NCBI RefSeq assembly: GCF_023035295.1
Contig: NZ_CP075091.1
Location: 1-28,495, forward strand
DNA from: Borrelia coriaceae
GTDB taxonomy: Bacteria; Spirochaetota; Spirochaetia; Borreliales; Borreliaceae
Direction: 5' to 3'
Length of the DNA stretch: 28,495 bases
Shown: positions 24,818 to 28,495 of the stretch, piece by piece
Layout of the letters: the number at the start of each line of letters is the position of its first letter
Numbering within the stretch: position 1 is the stretch's first letter
Made by a program: the position numbers and the translations under genes
The notes under the pieces: model-generated
Told to the model about the DNA's origin: nothing
Database searches by the model: none
What the model saw: only the letters and a program-made list of their open reading frames with translations

Positions 24818-25563
24818 TAACTATTGCATCAATTAAAGGCGGTGTTGGAAAAAGTACAAGTGCTCTTATATTTGCAACTCTTTTGGCAAAAGAATATAAA
24901 GTTCTTCTAATCGACATGGATACTCAGGCTTCAGTTACTAGTTATTTTTATGATCAATTAGAAGCCCAAAATTTGGACCTTACAGAACGCAATATTTATG
25001 AAGTATTAATTGATAAAATCAATATAAATGCGCCAATTATTAAAATAAGTGATAATTTAAGTTTATTGCCAAGTTATTTAAACTTACATTTTTTTCACAA
25101 TGACAATATTGCTTTTAAAGAGTTGAGATTCAAACAAAGTTTAAAGTTGTTACATCGTGTGTATGATTATATAATAATTGATACAAGTCCTAGTTTGGAT
25201 ATTATTTTAACCAATGCCTTAGTTTGTAGTCATTATATAATAGTCCCAATGACAGCTGAGCGATGGTCGTTTGAAAGCTTAGAGATATTAGAATTCTTTT
25301 TAAGAAAATTAAAGTTTAATATACCCGTTTTTGTTTTGGTAACCCGGTTTAAAAAGAATAATACTCGTAAGAATTTATTGGTCATGATAAAAGAAAAAGT
25401 TGATTTTTTGGGAATTGTATCTGAAAGGGAAGATTTAAATAAGAGAATTGCACAAAATGATGCTTTTGATTTGAACAAAGATTATATAAAAGAATATCAG
25501 AAGGCTATTTACGAGTTTTTCCGTAGTACGGAAAAAATAAAGGAGATTAATTGTGAATATTAA
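24793..25563 (+). CDS. parA: ParA-family partition ATPase, Borrelia family PF32
   Basis: 256 residues. A deviant Walker A box KGGVGKST at residues 15-22, LLIDMDTQAS (38-47) and Walker B YIIIDTSPSLD near residue 120 are all intact, so an active ParA/MinD-type ATPase is expected. It should position plasmid copies on the nucleoid. The PF32 allele defines plasmid compatibility in Borrelia, so it would identify which plasmid this is. The start lies inside the end of PF50, with GGAGG 12 bases upstream. The C-terminal codons FFRSTEKI are encoded by a perfect palindrome (25516-25536). Confidence 0.93.
   Translation: MDTKKPKIITIASIKGGVGKSTSALIFATLLAKEYKVLLIDMDTQASVTSYFYDQLEAQNLDLTERNIYEVLIDKININAPIIKISDNLSLLPSYLNLHFFHNDNIAFKELRFKQSLKLLHRVYDYIIIDTSPSLDIILTNALVCSHYIIVPMTAERWSFESLEILEFFLRKLKFNIPVFVLVTRFKKNNTRKNLLVMIKEKVDFLGIVSEREDLNKRIAQNDAFDLNKDYIKEYQKAIYEFFRSTEKIKEINCEY
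25516..25536. promoter_or_regulatory. Perfect 21-bp palindrome at the parA/PF49 junction, candidate centromere or operator
   Basis: TTTTTCCGTA-G-TACGGAAAAA: two 10-base arms around a single G. It lies within the last 16 codons of parA and ends 4 bases before the AGGAG that serves PF49. It has a GC-rich core (CCGTAGTACGG) in otherwise AT-rich DNA. The size and symmetry suit a dimeric DNA-binding protein such as a ParB-type or autorepressor site. A hairpin acting on mRNA between parA and PF49 is the alternative. Confidence 0.55.
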
Positions 25564-26107
25564 AATAACCAAACGTGTTATTGAAAATAAACATCAAGAT
25601 TTAATTAATTTAGAGGATAAAAACAAAATAGCAAAATATTATCTTTCTCTGAAAGAGAGATTAGTATTCAATTTTCAAAAAGAAATACTTAATAAAATAG
25701 AGAGTATGAAGATTTTAAAAGAGATAAAAGATAATGAGTATTATAAGTTGGATGGATATAAAAGTTTTGAAGAATTTACTAAAAATTATAGAATTGCTAA
25801 AACACAGGCTTATGAATATTTAAAAATAGCAAACGCTATGGAAGCAGGTTTGATCGAGGAACAAGATATTATTGAAAATGGTATCCATGATATTATCCTC
25901 TCTTTGAGGAATAAAGAAGGAATAAATATTAGACAATCAAGACAAGCTTTAATAAAACCATTAAAATTGCAACTTAAAAGTCAAGAAAGTTATGATTTTT
26001 ATAGGCAAGATTTAAACTTTGCAAGTTTCTTAATGGATGAATTATTTAGAAATAAAAAAGATTTGCTTGGAGAATTTATGAAAAAATTTAAAACTTTTAA
26101 AGTCTAA
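25553..26107 (+). CDS. Plasmid partition protein, Borrelia family PF49
   Basis: 184 residues starting at GTG (25553), with AGGAG 7 bases upstream. A TTG two bases earlier is out of frame. The first 11 bases overlap the end of parA. Landmarks are the basic N-terminus NIKITKRVIENKHQDLINLE, YKLDGYKSFEEFTKNYRIAKTQAYEYLKIANAM, which looks like a helix-turn-helix region (about residues 63-95), and RQSRQALIKPLKLQLKSQES. The family takes the place of ParB in Borrelia cassettes, so DNA binding and partnership with the upstream ParA are likely. It is the last gene of the operon. Confidence 0.88.
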   Translation: MNIKITKRVIENKHQDLINLEDKNKIAKYYLSLKERLVFNFQKEILNKIESMKILKEIKDNEYYKLDGYKSFEEFTKNYRIAKTQAYEYLKIANAMEAGLIEEQDIIENGIHDIILSLRNKEGINIRQSRQALIKPLKLQLKSQESYDFYRQDLNFASFLMDELFRNKKDLLGEFMKKFKTFKV

Positions 26108-26455
26108 GTGTAAAAAGGATTTGTAAATAATTTAGCATATAGAATATATAAGACAGAAAGTTTAGTGATTTAGTTGTTAAACAAGATGTTTATTGAAACA
26201 ATGGTAGATTTTATTTTACTTCATAAGTAAAGCTTTATAATAGGAAAGATAAAATTATTGATGTAAAAATATTTTATAAGAGGACATGTCCAATTTAGAG
26301 GAAAATTTATTTAACTAAGTATAAAGTGATCATTCAATATTATTAGGAAACTAAGGATAGTTGATTTTGTTTTGGATTTATTGTAAGATAATGACCGTTA
26401 GTAGTGCTATTCATTTTAGGACTACCTAATTTGTGAATGACATTATAGAGCTTTT
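26108..26455. other. Non-coding stretch after the partition operon
   Basis: No credible gene. It contains the perfect palindrome GGACATGTCC at 26282-26291 and the right copy of the 14-bp flanking repeat at 26425-26438. In Borrelia plasmids the origin maps to the replication/partition region, so part of it may lie here, but I see no iterons in this stretch. Confidence 0.5.
26425..26438 (-). repeat. Right copy of the 14-bp inverted repeat flanking the partition cluster
   Basis: CCTAATTTGTGAAT is the exact reverse complement of 23142-23155. The identity ends abruptly on both sides (left copy continues AGATT, right copy's complement continues TAGTC). Confidence 0.65.
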
Positions 26456-26499
26456 AGAGCTTGATTAAGCATTCTAAGAAGAATGTTTGATTAAGCTCT
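26456..26499 (+). ncRNA. Possible structured RNA: 20-bp hairpin with three G-U pairs
   Basis: AGAGCTTGATTAAGCATTCT (26456-26475) pairs along all 20 bases with 26480-26499 around an AAGA loop, counting three G-U pairs. The wobbles are G-U only in a plus-strand transcript. In a minus-strand transcript they would be A-C mismatches, which favours a plus-strand RNA. It is not followed by a T-run (AAAATTTTG), so it is not a standard terminator. Whether it is transcribed is unknown. Confidence 0.4.
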
Positions 26500-26507
26500 A
26501 AAATTTT

Positions 26508-26551
26508 GTATTTCTATATATTGATTTTTATAGATCAGTATATAGAAATAC
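26508..26551. repeat. Second hairpin, 13-bp perfect arms
   Basis: GTATTTCTATATA (26508-26520) and its complement at 26539-26551, with an inner TGAT/ATCA pairing in the 18-base loop. It starts 9 bases after the previous hairpin, so the two would be stacked in one transcript. Confidence 0.6.
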
Positions 26552-26739
26552 AAATATAACAAAAGATAAAATGAAAAATATAAGTTGTATCTTAGATTAA
26601 GATTTGAAAATATATAGGTTTATAATAAAGAAGAATATTTTAAATATATTATTAATGACTTTATTTTTACTTTTTAGGTGCAGGTTTGGCAGTCAGGATA
26701 TTGATATGCTTACGATTTTTTTACCTTTATTATTAATTT

Positions 26740-27420
26740 ATGAAAAGGTCTCTTAGATATTTTTCCTTTTTTGAGCGATATATGGATATACTTAACATCC
26801 GTCTTAATGTCAAGTATATCCATCTTTTTGGAGAGTATTTCATTAACATTGCTGATACTATAACATCTGTTATACATCAATTAAATATATAAGTTGCTAA
26901 TGGTGGTAATTACGCCATAGTTAAAATGGTATTTAATAAATTTATCGATGAGATATTAGAGAATATTGCATGATATGTTAAAAGAGTATTTGGAGGTGGT
27001 ACGGGTAGATATTTTATTGGGAATATAAAAGGGTAGATGATTCTATGATAACAGATATTTCAAGTTTTAATTTGCTTGTTAAAGGTATTAAAATTATTAT
27101 TTATCGTTGTGTGGCAAGAGGATAAAGCAGCTGCTATCAAGATTAGAGAAACTGAACAAGAATCAATTGGTAAGTTTTTGAGTTGAGAGTCGAATGATGG
27201 AATAGAAGTACAAGTTGTGGCCTAAAGTATGTCAATTAAGGTCATAAATTGCGTTGGTATTCTTTAACTTATTGCTAAATTTGGTGAAGTTGAAATTGAA
27301 GTTGGGATTATAACAATAAAAGAAGCTGTAGATATTAATAAATAAGTAAATATTGTGATGGTAAGATCGAAGTATACCAGTTAGTAACTGGGTTAAGAGT
27401 AAGGTTTGATGCATTAAAAA
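26740..27420 (+). pseudogene. vlp: Decayed vlp, type 2, opposite orientation to the array
   Basis: Plus-strand Vlp pieces in shifting frames with many stops. LRYFSFFERYMDILNIRLN resembles LSVFTSFGDMFTDTLSIRAN of 19116-20165. Then GEYFINIADTITSVIHQL, NYAIVKMVFNKFIDEILENIA (compare NYAKVKTVVDKFITGTLDKIA in 11675-12721), LVKGIKIIIYRC, TEQESIGKFLS and ESNDGIEVQ. The leader is gone and the C-terminus cannot be followed past about 27400. A 12-bp hairpin at 26782-26823 lies within it and probably arose by drift. The flanking 26552-26740 shows nothing recognisable. Confidence 0.8.
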
Positions 27421-27526
27421 ATATTTGTTTATATTGCTTTGAGTTGTCTTAGGAGTTTTATTTCAAATAACACAAAAGATATATAAATATACTGAATAGA
27501 TAAAAAGTTTTTTAGGTCAATTTTAC

Positions 27527-28105
27527 TTATTTGAATATAAGTGTTAATAAAATTCCTATAAAGATAGTAATAATAGTTCCGAACATCCAATGATGTATTT
27601 TTGATGTGCTTTTAAATTCAGATAAGGCTTTATTAAGGTTGTTATCAATTTCTATTTTGTTAATTTCAATGTCTTTTCTAATAAGAGAAACCTCATTGAT
27701 AACAAATGTAATATCAGATTTTAAGTCATTTTTAATGTTATCAATCTTTACGTTAAGATTATTTTCGACAATATCTATTTTTTTATCAAGTTCGTTAAAT
27801 TTAGTGTCAATCTTTACATTAAGATTGTTTTCAATAGTGTCAATTTTTTTATCAAGCTCATTAAATTTGTTATCAATTTTATTATCAAGATCAGTTTTGA
27901 TTGCTTTAATTTCGGATTGTAGACTTGCTTCAACCTTTTCAAGTTTTATATCAAAGTTTTCTTTTAAAAATTCAATATCTTTAAAAGTGAGTTCATTTCG
28001 GTAATATCTGTAAGCTAAATCGTCAGCAATATCTCTATTAATGCCAGCTTTCATAAGTTCATTTAAGACCATTTGTTGAGTAATGACTGGTTGGGGAATT
28101 CCCAT
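27527..28105 (-). CDS. bdr: Bdr protein (longer paralogue)
   Basis: 192 residues with the family N-terminus (PQPVITQQMV, GINRDIADDLAYRYYRNELTFKDIEFL). The coiled coil has a 22-residue tandem repeat, KFNELDKKID-x2-ENNLNVKID at residues 80-100 and 102-122 (about 27739-27868). One membrane segment lies near residues 173-191, ending LLTLIFK as in 3211-3657. The extra length against the first Bdr comes from the repeat region, which is how members of this family usually differ. AAGGAG precedes the ATG and TATAAT-like sequence lies 10-25 bases upstream, as for the other bdr. Confidence 0.93.
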   Translation of the reverse strand: MGIPQPVITQQMVLNELMKAGINRDIADDLAYRYYRNELTFKDIEFLKENFDIKLEKVEASLQSEIKAIKTDLDNKIDNKFNELDKKIDTIENNLNVKIDTKFNELDKKIDIVENNLNVKIDNIKNDLKSDITFVINEVSLIRKDIEINKIEIDNNLNKALSEFKSTSKIHHWMFGTIITIFIGILLTLIFK

Positions 28106-28282
28106 AATAATCTCCTTATAATATATTATACAGTATTTTGATAGGGATTGATAGATGATGGTGTAATAGATTAGAGGATAAAAAGTATTTATTTTAGTTT
28201 TGTACTATTTGATATTAAGAAGTAATTTTGTTAGGATTTATTTTGAATTAGTCAGTGGCAGATCTATTTATAGAAAAAATAT
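28106..28282. other. Upstream region of the second bdr
   Basis: Apart from the ribosome-binding site and -10-like TATAAT/TATAATATATTATA sequence close to the bdr start (28110-28132), I see no gene or structure here. Confidence 0.4.
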
Positions 28283-28465
28283 CAACTTTGGTATATTTTA
28301 AGTGCAACTATTGTATATTTTTGAGGCAACTATGTTCATTTTAGGTACAACTCGTAAAAATAAAAAATGTTAAGAGACAACTTTGTTCATTTTCATGTCA
28401 ACTATGTATAGAATTGAGGTAACTATGTATTTATTTGAGGAAACTTTGTTCAATATTATTAGCCA
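28283..28465 (+). repeat. Phased degenerate direct repeat array, iteron-like
   Basis: Eight units fit the consensus CAACTWTGTWYATTTTGAGG, starting at 28283, 28305, 28327, 28348, 28378, 28399, 28420 and 28441. The spacings are 22, 22, 21, 30, 21, 21 and 21 bases, that is two helical turns with one three-turn step. The third base onward (AACT) is invariant in all eight, while the first base changes in the last two (TAACT, AAACT). The fourth unit is the most degraded. No open frame covers the array. It could be an iteron-type origin, a partition site, or subtelomeric repeats. The window ends 30 bases later. Confidence 0.7.
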
Positions 28466-28495
28466 AACACTTATGTACTAATAACAAATTATATA

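Noticed and set aside
26782..26823. 12-bp hairpin followed by CTTTTT as a plus-strand terminator
   Set aside because: It falls inside the decayed vlp at the IRANTKKSD-equivalent codons and no plus-strand gene ends just upstream, so it is more likely a product of drift.
28283..28495. Covalently closed telomere end
   Set aside because: The repeats are direct, not a terminal inverted hairpin, and I see no recognisable Borrelia telomere box. The window end is an arbitrary cut. A subtelomeric location remains possible.

Overview
The window looks like a plasmid segment of a relapsing-fever group Borrelia. The evidence is very AT-rich DNA, lipoproteins with short spirochaetal lipoboxes, two Bdr genes, the Borrelia-specific four-gene replication/partition cluster, and above all a long head-to-tail array of variable large protein (Vlp) genes. 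The species cannot be fixed by eye. The shared Vlp leader (MKINIKNI..., lipobox LFLSC) would suit B. miyamotoi or an Old World species better than the B. hermsii leaders I remember, but this is a weak impression.

Layout. 1-330: two decayed bdr fragments. 388-7451: a lipoprotein region with three minus-strand surface lipoproteins (388-1671, 5094-6023, 6633-7451), one orphan plus-strand Vlp-like gene with its own ribosome-binding site and terminator (1978-3021), one intact bdr (3211-3657), and the 3' remnant of a type IIG restriction-modification gene (3740-5003). 7625-22583: the vlp array, all on the minus strand, with 12 full-length cassettes, one 5' stub (7625-7879) and a 3' scrap (16509-16583). 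22669-22985: a decayed vlp. 23165-26107: the PF57/62, PF50, PF32 (ParA), PF49 cluster on the plus strand. 26440-26555: two hairpins. 26740-27420: a decayed vlp on the plus strand. 27527-28105: a second bdr. 28283-28465: a phased ~21-22 bp repeat array.

The vlp cassettes share one module. Reading the minus strand, each has a near-identical upstream/leader block (from about 14 bases before the ATG to the lipobox), a variable body, a stop, and an intrinsic-terminator-like hairpin with a T-run, followed about 35-50 bases later by the next leader. The spacers are about 125-150 bp and show no promoter, so the array reads as a silent archive that donates sequence to an expression site elsewhere. I sort the bodies into four types. 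Type 1 (majority): 8009, 10406, 15291, 17946, 20313, 21495. Type 2: 11675, 14086, 19116. Type 3, probably the published delta family: 9204 and 12855, with the orphan at 1978 as a distant relative. Type 4: 16799. Two cassettes are clearly frameshifted and two more appear shifted near their 3' ends.

The least expected signals are in the replicon half. They are a perfect 21-bp palindrome at the 3' end of parA, a 14-bp perfect inverted repeat bracketing the four-gene cluster, a 20-bp RNA-type hairpin held together by three G-U pairs on one strand only, and an iteron-like array of eight 21-22 bp units at the right edge.
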